Source: an uncultured Victivallales bacterium
Lineage (GTDB): Bacteria > Verrucomicrobiota > Lentisphaeria > Victivallales > UBA1829
NCBI GenBank assembly: GCA_934644965.1
Contig: CAKUDG010000007.1
Location: 1 to 64,000, forward strand
Reading direction: 5' to 3'
Length of the DNA stretch: 64,000 nt
This document shows, one piece after another, positions 7,806-16,099 of the stretch (its first letter is position 1; each line of letters begins with the position of its first letter). The notes beneath the pieces were generated by a model that was not told the DNA's origin, did not search any database, and saw nothing but the letters and a program-made list of their open reading frames with translations. Made by a program: the position numbers and the translations under genes.

Positions 7806-9608
7806 TTATTTCCCCTGAAGCCGTTCCGGGACTTTTCCGAAGATGGCGGCGAGTTTTGCCGGATCGACCTTTTCGGTTCTGTCGTAATTGTAGAGACCGT
7901 TCTGCTCCTGTTCGACATCCGTGAGCTGAGTGTAACAGTATCCGGAGAGTTCCGGCATCTCAAGCATGACATCCACCTGTTCGGCGATTCTCCGGCAGAG
8001 TTCGTCCCCGTTCTTGATTTCGATTCCGTAATATCCCCAGGAATTGTCGGCGAATTTTCTGCGGTCCGGGGGGATGAAGAGGAATCCGCCGAATTCGTCG
8101 TTGAGGAAGGGCTGGCCCTGATAGGAGATGCCGAGTCCGGCATGATTTTCACGCGTTTTTTCGCTGGATTCTTTCTGTTCGAGAGCGGATTTCAGCTCTT
8201 CGGGGGATTTGCGGTAGATGTGGACGGTCCAGAGATCGGTTTTGACATGATAATATCCGCTGCAGTCGTTGACGGGCCGGGTGGGATCGAGCATCCTGGT
8301 GGTATCGCTGATTTCGGAAATCAAGCGGCGGTAGAGGGCCGTGTCCTGGGTGCAGGACCAGGTCTCGTTGGCGGGGGTCCATGCGATGATGGAGGGGTGA
8401 TTCCGGTCGCGCAGCAGGATTTTCTTCCATTCGGAGAGGAAGTTCCAGGCGCTTTCCCAGAAGGCGGTTCTGTCCCGGAAGGACTGGCAGAAGCAGAGCA
8501 GGCCCCAGGAGGGGCTTTCACCCCAGGTCAGATAGCCGAGCCGGTCCGCCCAGTAGTGAAAACGCTCTTCAAAGACCTTCTGATGCAGACGTGCTCCGTT
8601 GAATCCGGCCGCCATGGAAAGTTCGATATCCCGTTTCAGAGCCTCATCGCTGGGGGCGGTCCAGATTCCGTCAGGATAGAAACCCTGGTCGAGCACCATG
8701 CGGAGGAAGAGTTCCCTGTTGTTCAGGAAGATGCGCTGGCCTTCAATATGGATTTTCCGGAGTCCGGCATAGGATTCGACTCGGTCGATGAGGGTTCCGT
8801 CCGCGGAGAAGACTTCAAAGACAATGTCGTAGAGGAAGGGATCTTCCGGACTCCAGGCGCGGGCGTTGTCGAGGACGGCGGTCATGGGAATTCCCGTATT
8901 CGCAGTGCCGCGGACGCTTCCGCAGAGCACATTGCCGTCGCGGAGAATCGTGATGGAAAAGCTCTTTCCGCCTCCGTCTTCAAAGAATTCGGGAATGAAT
9001 TCAAAGGCGGAATTGTCCAGATCCGGCACGATCCTGCAGCTCTTCAGGCCTCCGCGTCCGACGCATTCCATCCAGACGGTCTGCCAGATGCCCGTCACGC
9101 GCGTATAGGAACACCCCCGGGAGCGGAAGGTCTGACTCTGTTTCCCGACCGCCTGAACGCCCGAACGCCCCTCATCTTTTACCGTCACGACCAGGTCATG
9201 TTCCTCCCCGTCATCCACAAAGCCGGTTACATCGAATTCAAAGGAAACGCTTCCGCCGACATGGCTTCCCGCGAACTTCCCGTCAATGTACACCGAGCAT
9301 TCATAATCCACCGCTCCGAAATGCAGCAGGATGAGTTTCCCCTTCCATTCCCGCGGCACCTGAATTTTCCGATGGTAGAACATCGCTTCGATGAAGTCGG
9401 TGTTCCCGATTCCCGAAAGTCTGCTTTCCGGACAGAACGGCACCTGAATTTTCCGGGAGAACCCTTTGCTCTGATTCAGTCCCCTTTCCATCCCGGATTT
9501 TCCCGGATCGAATTCACAGGTCCATTCTCCATTCAGATTGATCCATTCCTTCCGGAACATCTGCGGCCGGGGATGTTCCGGACGGGGAACTCTTGCATTT
9601 GACATCAT
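7806..9608 (-). CDS. glycoside hydrolase family 2 protein
   Basis: A 600-residue beta-galactosidase/beta-glucuronidase-type enzyme. A jelly-roll sugar-binding domain (about 15-180) with GVAxYxxxxYxDG-like features is followed by an Ig-like domain (about 190-290) and a TIM barrel. The acid/base is Glu415 (WTPANETW) and the nucleophile Glu505 (FLNDEFGG). There is no signal peptide. AAGGAG precedes the ATG by about 9 bases; a second ATG follows directly. It is divergent from an AraC gene with overlapping promoters. The substrate could be a galactoside, mannoside or glucuronide; the sequence does not decide. Confidence 0.9.
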   Translation of the reverse strand: MMSNARVPRPEHPRPQMFRKEWINLNGEWTCEFDPGKSGMERGLNQSKGFSRKIQVPFCPESRLSGIGNTDFIEAMFYHRKIQVPREWKGKLILLHFGAVDYECSVYIDGKFAGSHVGGSVSFEFDVTGFVDDGEEHDLVVTVKDEGRSGVQAVGKQSQTFRSRGCSYTRVTGIWQTVWMECVGRGGLKSCRIVPDLDNSAFEFIPEFFEDGGGKSFSITILRDGNVLCGSVRGTANTGIPMTAVLDNARAWSPEDPFLYDIVFEVFSADGTLIDRVESYAGLRKIHIEGQRIFLNNRELFLRMVLDQGFYPDGIWTAPSDEALKRDIELSMAAGFNGARLHQKVFEERFHYWADRLGYLTWGESPSWGLLCFCQSFRDRTAFWESAWNFLSEWKKILLRDRNHPSIIAWTPANETWSCTQDTALYRRLISEISDTTRMLDPTRPVNDCSGYYHVKTDLWTVHIYRKSPEELKSALEQKESSEKTRENHAGLGISYQGQPFLNDEFGGFLFIPPDRRKFADNSWGYYGIEIKNGDELCRRIAEQVDVMLEMPELSGYCYTQLTDVEQEQNGLYNYDRTEKVDPAKLAAIFGKVPERLQGK

Positions 9609-9628
9609 GAAAAAATCTCCTTTTCCTC

Positions 9629-9645
9629 ATTGGGGTTTATTGGGA
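9629..9645. promoter_or_regulatory. 10-bp-phased direct repeat, candidate AraC site
   Basis: ATTGGGG (9629-9635) and ATTGGGA (9639-9645) start exactly 10 bp apart, the direct-repeat geometry favoured by AraC-type dimers. They lie between the GH2 start and its -10 element and just upstream of the AraC-gene -35. Confidence 0.4.
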
Positions 9646-9646
9646 A

Positions 9647-9675
9647 TTGAAACTCTGTCCGGACTGTATTATATT
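9647..9675 (+). promoter_or_regulatory. putative AraC-gene promoter overlapping GH2 promoter
   Basis: TTGAAA (9647-9652) and TATATT (9670-9675) are spaced 17 bp and end 20 bases before the AraC ATG. On the other strand TATAAT overlaps at 9668-9673 and would serve the GH2 gene, so the two -10 elements are interlocked and the two directions probably compete. Confidence 0.55.
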
Positions 9676-9695
9676 CTCACTCAGGAAGAAGAAAA

Positions 9696-10628
9696 ATGGC
9701 TGAAATGATCACTTTGATGGATAATAAGATCATTATGAAGGAAGAGATTCAATATTTTGCCCGTCCCGCGTTTCCGCATCCTCTGCGTCTGCACATTGCC
9801 GGCATTTCGTGGTGTGACGGAACATACTGGATCAAGAGAAACCGCGACAATCCTGTTTTTGTCTTTGAATACGTGGAATCCGGCAGCGGGGTCCTGGAAG
9901 TGGACGGTTGTTTCTTTCATCCCCGTGCTTCGGACATCTATGTCGCGCCGGGCTGGAAGCATCATGAATACCGTTCTTCCGCCGTGGATCCCTGGAAGAA
10001 ACACTGGTTCAACATCAGCGGGCCTCTGGTGGAGGAGCTTGTTTCCCTCTACGGGCTCTCCGGCTTCTGGCATTTCCCACAATCGCCCGGAACGGGAGCT
10101 CTGATTGTCGATACCGTGACAGGCCTGAAGGGAATGGATACGGAAAAGGCCCATGAATGGATGGCTCTGCGTCTGCACCGGATTCTGCAGGAACTTTCCG
10201 GAAGGGCGGATGTCCTCAGAAGAAAGGAAACGTCTTCCGCCGATTCCGCGGGTTTGGCGTTTCCCGCCGTCTCTGCTTCGGCCGCGGCGGTTTCGCCGGA
10301 GCTCAAACGTATGGCCGCGCAGCTGCGTTCCTTTCTGCTGGAGCGGGTGATGGGAAGAAAAATGCCGTCCCTGGAGGAAATGGCGCGGCATATCAGCCGC
10401 TCTCCTGTTCAGACCATCCGGATTTTCCGTTCCGTATTCGGAGTGACGCCCTACGCCTTTCTGCTGGATCAGAAAATCAATGCCGCGGCGGAACTCCTGC
10501 GCGGATCCGGCTGTTCGATCAAGGAGATCGCCTCCCTCCTGGGGTTTGATGATGAATATTATTTCGCACGGATTTTCAAAAAAAGGAAAAAACTTCCCCC
10601 CGGCGCCTATCGTGCCCGGCGCTCCTGA
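9696..10628 (+). CDS. AraC-family transcriptional regulator
   Basis: A 310-residue regulator. Residues 15-170 form an AraC-type cupin sensor (EYVESGSGVLEVDG, then YVAPGWKHHEY). Residues 210-310 hold two helix-turn-helix motifs, with the family signature EIASLLGFDDEYYFARIFKK near the end. The ATG follows AGGAAGAAG. It is divergent from the GH2 gene, which it probably controls together with itself. The linker between the domains is Ala/Ser rich. Confidence 0.92.
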   Translation: MAEMITLMDNKIIMKEEIQYFARPAFPHPLRLHIAGISWCDGTYWIKRNRDNPVFVFEYVESGSGVLEVDGCFFHPRASDIYVAPGWKHHEYRSSAVDPWKKHWFNISGPLVEELVSLYGLSGFWHFPQSPGTGALIVDTVTGLKGMDTEKAHEWMALRLHRILQELSGRADVLRRKETSSADSAGLAFPAVSASAAAVSPELKRMAAQLRSFLLERVMGRKMPSLEEMARHISRSPVQTIRIFRSVFGVTPYAFLLDQKINAAAELLRGSGCSIKEIASLLGFDDEYYFARIFKKRKKLPPGAYRARRS

Positions 10629-10941
10629 TGGGGACAGGGAAGGCAAAGACCGTCTCCCGCCGTGTTTCGGCGGCATCTTACTTCGCGCCCGGCGGAGAAG
10701 AGAGGGGGGGAGGAGGGAGAATCCCCGACGGGATGGTGAGGAAGATGAGCGGCTGTTTCCATCACAAGTCTCCTCACTTCTCTTCACTTTCTCTCCGTTT
10801 CCCACTTTTTCTTCCCCGTTTTTCCGCAAAGGCGCGGGGATGATGATGAAACGCAGAGGAGCCATGAAGACAAAGAAAAAACGCGAGTCTGAAAAAGAGC
10901 AGGAAAAGATGGAATCCTTAGAATCCGATGGGAGGGAAAAC
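10629..10941. other. gene-free convergent spacer
   Basis: This lies between the ends of the AraC gene (plus) and the TSCPD gene (minus). It is purine/pyrimidine-skewed sequence with frames open on several strands that look random. I see no gene, RNA or clear terminator. Confidence 0.5.
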
Positions 10942-11259
10942 TTACGCTTTTTCTTCCTGTTTCTTCTGTTTTTTCTCTTCCCTCTTTTCATTTTGTCCGG
11001 AACGGTCCTGCAGTTCCAGGAAACGCTTCAGTGCGATGGCGAGCTGATCGGGGCAGGAGGTGCTTTTGTCCGCGCAGCGGATTCCGGAAAGTCGGCTGAT
11101 GGCCTCCTGGGGAGAGAGCCCCTTTACGAGTGCGTTTACGGCAATCAGATTTCCGGGGCATCCGCCGCGGAAGACGGCCTCTTTGATTTTTCCGTCTTCG
11201 ATTTCGATGCTGATTTCGCGGCTGCACACGAGGGGACTGGTACGGTAATGAAAGCGCAT
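10942..11259 (-). CDS. TSCPD domain protein
   Basis: A small cytoplasmic protein of 105 residues, MRFHYRTSPLVCSREISIEI..., matching the stand-alone TSCPD domain otherwise found at the C-terminus of class II ribonucleotide reductases and in small metal-binding proteins. It shows RGGCPGN in the middle and STSCPDQLAIAL near residues 73-84, then a Lys/Glu/Gln-rich tail. The ATG begins one base after the hydE stop codon, so translation is coupled to HydE. The function is unknown; cysteines 12, 40, 68 and 76 could bind metal. Confidence 0.8.
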   Translation of the reverse strand: MRFHYRTSPLVCSREISIEIEDGKIKEAVFRGGCPGNLIAVNALVKGLSPQEAISRLSGIRCADKSTSCPDQLAIALKRFLELQDRSGQNEKREEKKQKKQEEKA

Positions 11260-11260
11260 T

Positions 11261-12394
11261 TTACAAGTGGTTCCTGATGTTTCCTGTTCGTTTGAAATAA
11301 TGTTCCGGATCTCCGTGTTCGCCGAAGGCGATGGTTTCACCGAGTTTTTCCACGCTTTCCCGGAGAGGGCCCAGGCTGTCTTCCGGGCCGTCCTGCACGC
11401 CGGGCTTTCCTTCGTAGAGACGGTAGGATTCCCGGTAGCGTGCATCCGTGATATTGGGCATGATGACATTGGCTCCTGCGAGGAGCCCCAGTTCCCGCCC
11501 GTCCGGCCGGAGCGCCTGAAGCGCGGTGGTGGAGGCAATGTTGACGTCCTTCAGGAGGAGTCGGGCGGCGGCGATCATTTTCAGCCCCATTTCCAGCTGA
11601 TGGGCTTTTTTGAACTGGAAATCGGGGAACTCCCTGGCCAGGGGGGTGTCCTCGTGAATGAGGTAGGGGCCCATGCCGATCATGTCGATGTCGTTGTCCC
11701 GGAAGAAGAGGAGGTCGTCTGCGAGGTTGCGGACGGTCTGGTGCGGCAGTCCGATCATGACTCCGGTCCCTGTCTGATACCCGATTTTCTGCAGGGTCCG
11801 GAGACAGTCCAGGCGCTTCCCGTAGGAATGATCCGCCGGATGCAGTTTCGCATACAGTTCCGGATCCGAGGCCTCAATGCGCAGCAGATAACGCTGTGCT
11901 CCGGCCTCAAACCATTTCCTGTACGTTTCCTCCGGCTGTTCCCCCAGGGCGAGTGTTACGCCGAGACGGCCTCTTTTCCCGTTTTCATCCCCTCCCGTGG
12001 CGGCATGAATCCGCCGGAGAAGCGAGACGATCCAGTCCGTGAACGCCGGGTCGGAACGCTCTCCGCTCTGAAGAACCACCGACCCGAATCCATGACTTTC
12101 CGCCCAGCATGCGGCATGGAGTATTTCCTCGTCCGTCATCCGGTAGCGCTGCACTTTCCTGTTGTCCCGCCGGATTCCGCAGTAGTAACAGTTCTTCGAG
12201 CAGATGTTGCTGATTTCAATCAAGCCGCGGAAATAGACTCTGCGTCCGGTGAAACGCTCCTTCACCCGGTAGGCGGCGCGGTACAGGCGCTGCAGGTCTT
12301 CCGTTTCCGAGAGCTGGAGAATGCTTTCCAGATCGGATCGTTCGAGTGCGGCGCAGCTTTCTATCTTTTCAAAAAGTCCGGATTTGTCAGACAC
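11261..12394 (-). CDS. hydE: [FeFe] hydrogenase H-cluster maturase HydE
   Basis: A 377-residue radical SAM enzyme with the CxxxCxxC cluster motif at Cys65, Cys69 and Cys72 (CSKNCYYCGIRR). It has the HydE-type features EEILHAA, VVLQSGE, GLPHQT and GMGPYLIHEDTPL, and an insert near residue 133 (TGGDENGKRGR). HydE helps build the azadithiolate bridge of the [FeFe]-hydrogenase cofactor, so the organism probably makes or uses hydrogen. HydF, HydG and the hydrogenase itself are not in the window. It is followed directly by a coupled TSCPD gene. Confidence 0.9.
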   Translation of the reverse strand: MSDKSGLFEKIESCAALERSDLESILQLSETEDLQRLYRAAYRVKERFTGRRVYFRGLIEISNICSKNCYYCGIRRDNRKVQRYRMTDEEILHAACWAESHGFGSVVLQSGERSDPAFTDWIVSLLRRIHAATGGDENGKRGRLGVTLALGEQPEETYRKWFEAGAQRYLLRIEASDPELYAKLHPADHSYGKRLDCLRTLQKIGYQTGTGVMIGLPHQTVRNLADDLLFFRDNDIDMIGMGPYLIHEDTPLAREFPDFQFKKAHQLEMGLKMIAAARLLLKDVNIASTTALQALRPDGRELGLLAGANVIMPNITDARYRESYRLYEGKPGVQDGPEDSLGPLRESVEKLGETIAFGEHGDPEHYFKRTGNIRNHL

Positions 12395-12871
12395 GGCAAG
12401 GAACCTTTCCCAGTTTTTTTCTGTTCCGGTCTTCGTCTCCGCATTTCTGTTTTTTCCTCTCCCCGGGAGGGAAGGAGAGGGGAAAATGTTTCTCCTGTTT
12501 CAGAGACGAAACAATACAATATCCCCGTTTCGCTTCCGTTTCAAGTTCCCCGGGAGGGGCATGGACGTGTTCGGGCAGGGGGGCCGGGAAGAGGCTCTTG
12601 AACTTGAAGAAGAAAGAAAAATAAGAAGAGAACTCGTTCAGGTTCGTCACGATCTTTGTGTAAAAACAGGAAAGACCGCGCAGGAAGCAGCCACGGCGCG
12701 CTCTGAAAAGCCAGGGCGCGGCAGAAGAGGCGCTGCAAAGTGGCGGAGACTCCGGGAAATCATACGGCGGCAGAGAAGGCAAAGGCAGGGAAATCCGGGT
12801 CCGGGAAGAAGATGGAGTAGGAAGAGGAAAGGAAGAGGAAAGGGGGACGTGATTTTTTTCTTTGCCGTCTG
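12395..12871. other. gene-free spacer between rsmE and hydE
   Basis: These 477 bp contain Ser/Pro- or Arg-rich open frames on both strands that lack ribosome sites and family motifs. I see no RNA gene or terminator. It presumably holds the hydE promoter. Confidence 0.5.
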
Positions 12872-13591
12872 TCATTCGGAGATCCGTCCGGCAAGGAAGG
12901 CGACTGCGAACTCCACCCGGAGAATGTGCGGCCCGAAAGACACCTGTTCAAACCCCGCGTCAGTGAAAGCCTTCACCTCCTCCGGGAGGAACCCCCCCTC
13001 CGGTCCGACGGCGACAGTGACCTTTTCTTTCATCCTGTGAGGGCAGATTCCGGCCTTTTCCCCGGGGTGTGCGATCAGCGCACGGGAATCCTTCTGAAAA
13101 AGAGGCAGTTCCTTTTCTGCGAAACTCCGGAAATAGCTTCTGAACTCCAGTCGCGGCGGGATGGTTCCTCCCCCCTGTTCCAGGCCGAGCTGAATCTCAT
13201 GCTGAATGTTTTCCGGATTCATGGCTGAACTTTTCCAGTAGCTTTTCTCCACACGTTCCGTGGCGATGAACCAGACTTCCGGAATGCCGGAGGATGCCAG
13301 GAAATGCAGCGTCTTCTTGAAACTCTGGGGCCGCGGGAGCGCAATGATGAAACGGAGCTTGAGCGGCTCCGGAGAAGGTGTTGCAAGCGGACCTGAAAAT
13401 TCCAGGAGCGCCTCTCTGCGTTCCGTTTTCAGCAGTTTTGCGCTGCCGATCCGGCCGTTGAGCATGCCGCAGCGGATGGAGTCTCCTTCCTCCGCGCGGA
13501 GGATGCAGTGAATGTGTTCGGCGCGGCGCCCATCAATTTGGATGAGTCCGTCTTTCCGGATGTCTTTTTCAGTCAGAAGCAGCAGATTCAA
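12872..13591 (-). CDS. rsmE: 16S rRNA (uracil-1498-N3)-methyltransferase
   Basis: A SPOUT-class methyltransferase for U1498 of 16S rRNA. I place the start at a TTG codon (13591): GGGGAGG lies 8 bases upstream, the protein becomes MNLLLLTEKDI... as in the family, and the length of 239 residues is typical. The open frame to 13735 would add an unrelated 48-residue leader. C-terminal SAM-site motifs are VAVGPEGGF and LRVEFA; the usual form of the latter is LRTETA, so two residues differ. The first 70 residues form the PUA-like RNA-binding part (GRRAEHIHCILR). Confidence 0.92.
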   Translation of the reverse strand: MNLLLLTEKDIRKDGLIQIDGRRAEHIHCILRAEEGDSIRCGMLNGRIGSAKLLKTERREALLEFSGPLATPSPEPLKLRFIIALPRPQSFKKTLHFLASSGIPEVWFIATERVEKSYWKSSAMNPENIQHEIQLGLEQGGGTIPPRLEFRSYFRSFAEKELPLFQKDSRALIAHPGEKAGICPHRMKEKVTVAVGPEGGFLPEEVKAFTDAGFEQVSFGPHILRVEFAVAFLAGRISE

Positions 13592-13785
13592 TGGGAATGC
13601 CTCCCCGCTTGGATGTTTTGTTAAAGACGATTCCTTAGAAGAATGCCAGAGTGATTCCCTGAGCTTCCTGGCGATTCCGTGTGACAAAGCAATGGAACAG
13701 GGAAAAGCAACAGGCAGCCGGCAGGAAAGAACCACAAAAAAAAACGCGGAATGTAAAGAAACGGAAAACTATTTCTCCTTGAAGA

Positions 13786-14772
13786 TCACGGAATGGCCGC
13801 GGGCCAGAGGAAATAGAGTCCTGCGGAAAGAGAGGCGGCCTGGCCGAGGATGCCGGTATCGACAAGGGGCTTTCCGGAGGAGGCGGTGGTGTCCATGATG
13901 TAGCGGTTGTCGTTGTGGAAGCGGTCGCGCCGATAGACGATGACGCGCGAGGAAGAGGGAATTCCGGCAAGTTTCATCGCTTCTTCAATGGCATCGTCGA
14001 CATAGCAGATACGGTCGATCAAACCCGTTTTCAATGCGTCGTCCGCGGTAAAGATTCTGGCGCTGGCGGCGTCCTCCATCTGTGCGGGGGTGAGTCTGCG
14101 GTGGAGCTGGACTTTTTCCGTGAACTGGGCGGCCATGCTGCTGATGATGTCCTGGAAAAGTCTGTTCTCCTCTTCCGTCGCACCGCGGAAGGGGGAGCCC
14201 ATGTCCTTGTATTTTCCGGATTTGCCTGTATTGACGCCCACGCCGATCATTTTCATGAGACCGTCGATTTCCGGACGGAGGAAGATGACTCCGACGGAGC
14301 CCGTCAGCGTTGTCGGATGCGCGCAAATCAGGTCCGCGGGCAGGGAAATATAGTATCCCCCCGATGCCGCCACATCCAGCATGCACACGACCACTTTGAT
14401 GCCGGAACGTTCCTTGAAACGGCGGATTTCCTCATACAGCATGTCGGATGCGGTCACCGTTCCTCCGGGCGAGTTCACCATCAGCACGATTGCCTTCACA
14501 TTGTCATCCTGTTCCGCAAGTGAGAGCTGGGACACCGTTTCCTGCACCATTCCCGGGCGCGAACGCAGAACATTTCCTCCCGCTTCCAGCGAAATCGTTC
14601 CGTTCACCGGGACCAGCAGCACCTTTTTCGATCCCGTTCCGCGAAGCACGAATTCCTTCAGCGGATCCGTCCCGTCCGTGAACAGTTTGATGTTGTTTGT
14701 GATGCATCCCTGGAAAAAGAACGAGAGTATCAAGAGCGGAAGCAGAACTGCCACTGTTCTTTTCATAAACAT
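13786..14772 (-). CDS. sppA: signal peptide peptidase SppA (lipoprotein-like)
   Basis: A membrane serine protease of family S49 that degrades cleaved signal peptides. With the start at 14772 it has 328 residues. The N-terminus is a hydrophobic signal ending in a lipobox, LSFFFQGC (Cys23), which is unusual for the single-span family. The dyad is Ser137 (VAASGGYY) and Lys189 (SGKYKDMGSP), 52 residues apart as in Bacillus SppA. AGGAG lies 13 bases before the ATG. The C-terminal tail is hydrophobic. It lies downstream of glycerate kinase-gmk-coaC on the same strand. Confidence 0.92.
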   Translation of the reverse strand: MFMKRTVAVLLPLLILSFFFQGCITNNIKLFTDGTDPLKEFVLRGTGSKKVLLVPVNGTISLEAGGNVLRSRPGMVQETVSQLSLAEQDDNVKAIVLMVNSPGGTVTASDMLYEEIRRFKERSGIKVVVCMLDVAASGGYYISLPADLICAHPTTLTGSVGVIFLRPEIDGLMKMIGVGVNTGKSGKYKDMGSPFRGATEEENRLFQDIISSMAAQFTEKVQLHRRLTPAQMEDAASARIFTADDALKTGLIDRICYVDDAIEEAMKLAGIPSSSRVIVYRRDRFHNDNRYIMDTTASSGKPLVDTGILGQAASLSAGLYFLWPAAIP

Positions 14773-14904
14773 GATGAAAGTCAATCTCCTTATTATGTTT
14801 CTCATTCTCTGCAATTTGTAAACTGTATTTGTACTTTGTAAAGTGAATCAGGGGCCGCCTCCTCCCTCCCGCCCGCGCGGGTGGAGAAGGTCCGTGCGGG
14901 AAAG

Positions 14905-15465
14905 TCAAAGCTCCGCCGCAGGCCTACCGAGAATTTTTTCCGCTTCCTCCAGGATCTCTGCGGGTTCGGACATTCTTCCTTCCCCGGCAGTCCCGCAAGC
15001 AAGTCTTCCCGAGGCGGGACCGATGAATTTCACACCCCACGAACGCAGTCTTTCACAATTGTTCTGTACCGCGGGGCTCTGCCACATTCCGCTGTTCATG
15101 GCGGGAGCGAGGAGCGTTTTCCCCCGGTAGGCGACGGCAAGGGTGCTGAGCGCATCGTCCGCGATTCCATTGGCATATTTCCCGAGGAAATTCGCGGTGG
15201 CGGGAGCCACCAGCAGAAGATCTGCGCGTTCGGCCAGCTCCACATGATGCGGTTTCCATTCCGGATCCTCGAAGAGATCGCAGAGGACGGGATTTCTGGA
15301 AAGAGTCAGGAAAATGCGCGGCGAGATCAGCTTCGCCGCGTTCCGGGTCATGACGACACAGACATCATATCCTTGTCCTGTCAGTTTGCTGCAGAGATCC
15401 GCACTTTTGTATACGGCGATGCCTCCGGTCACCCCGAGCACCACGGATTTTTTCCCTTCATGCAT
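14905..15465 (-). CDS. coaC: phosphopantothenoylcysteine decarboxylase (stand-alone CoaC)
   Basis: An FMN enzyme that decarboxylates 4'-phosphopantothenoylcysteine in coenzyme A synthesis. The 186-residue protein has the flavin motif GVTGGIAVYKS, active-site His74 (HHVELA), the PAMN motif (Asn124) and the substrate-clamp cysteine Cys157 in GRLACGTAGEGRM. Most bacteria have a CoaBC fusion of about 400 residues. Here the protein stops after the CoaC half, so the ligase CoaB must be encoded elsewhere. Its start overlaps the end of gmk by 8 bases. Confidence 0.92.
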   Translation of the reverse strand: MHEGKKSVVLGVTGGIAVYKSADLCSKLTGQGYDVCVVMTRNAAKLISPRIFLTLSRNPVLCDLFEDPEWKPHHVELAERADLLLVAPATANFLGKYANGIADDALSTLAVAYRGKTLLAPAMNSGMWQSPAVQNNCERLRSWGVKFIGPASGRLACGTAGEGRMSEPAEILEEAEKILGRPAAEL

Positions 15466-16099
15466 CGAACGGCTCCTTTCCCATCCGCGCCGTGGACATT
15501 CTCAGCGCCGTGACCAGCGCAATGAATTCCGAAACCGCGTCTTCGAGTTTCCTGTTGACAATCAGATAATCATATTCCCGCCATCTGGCAAGCTCGCCAT
15601 GGGCGTTGGCAAGACGGCGTGCCAGGTTTTCCTCCGTTTCCGTCCCCCGTCCGCGCAGACGCTTTTCCAGCTCCGCGAAAGAGGGCGGCGCAATGAAAAG
15701 AAATTCGCAGGAGTCGGCGAAAACGGGATCTTCCGCACAGAGTTTCCGGATTTGTCCGGCTCCCTGGACATCAATATCAAGCAGCACATCCATTCCGCGT
15801 TTCATTCTGGAGTCCAGCTCGGATTTGAGTGTTCCGTAGCAGTTTCCGTGGACTTCGGCATATTCCGCGAAGGCGTTTTCGGAGATTCTGCTTCGGAATT
15901 CATCTCTGGAAAGGAAATAATAGTCCTTTCCGTGCACTTCTCCTTCGCGCGGCGGGCGTGTGGTGCAGGAGACGGAGAATTCAAAGCCGCCGAGCTTCGG
16001 CAGCGCCGCATGGTAAATACTGGATTTCCCGGAGCCGCTCGGCCCGGAAAGCACCAGAGTCATGCCCCTGCGGAGGGGGTGAGTCACAGCTGTCGTCAT
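15458..16099 (-). CDS. gmk: guanylate kinase
   Basis: Phosphorylates GMP to GDP. The 213-residue protein starts MTTAVTHPLRRG and has the P-loop GPSGSGKSS (residues 19-27), SCTTRPPREGEVHGKDYYF for GMP binding and the lid arginines in RLRGRGTETEE. The ATG overlaps the stop of the glycerate kinase gene (ATGA), and the 3' end overlaps coaC. The common gmk-rpoZ-coaBC order is reduced here to gmk-coaC, with no omega-subunit gene between. Confidence 0.95.
   Translation of the reverse strand: MTTAVTHPLRRGMTLVLSGPSGSGKSSIYHAALPKLGGFEFSVSCTTRPPREGEVHGKDYYFLSRDEFRSRISENAFAEYAEVHGNCYGTLKSELDSRMKRGMDVLLDIDVQGAGQIRKLCAEDPVFADSCEFLFIAPPSFAELEKRLRGRGTETEENLARRLANAHGELARWREYDYLIVNRKLEDAVSEFIALVTALRMSTARMGKEPFDA

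Noticed and set aside
8142..9602. 486-residue plus-strand frame opposite the GH2 gene
   Set aside because: Complement of a real glycosidase with both catalytic glutamates; no motif of its own.
10480..11277. 265-residue plus-strand frame after the AraC gene
   Set aside because: It overlaps the TSCPD gene on the other strand, is low-complexity and has no ribosome site.
12387..12875. 162-residue Ser/Pro-rich minus-strand frame between rsmE and hydE
   Set aside because: Composition is biased and its start overlaps rsmE; no conserved motif or ribosome site.
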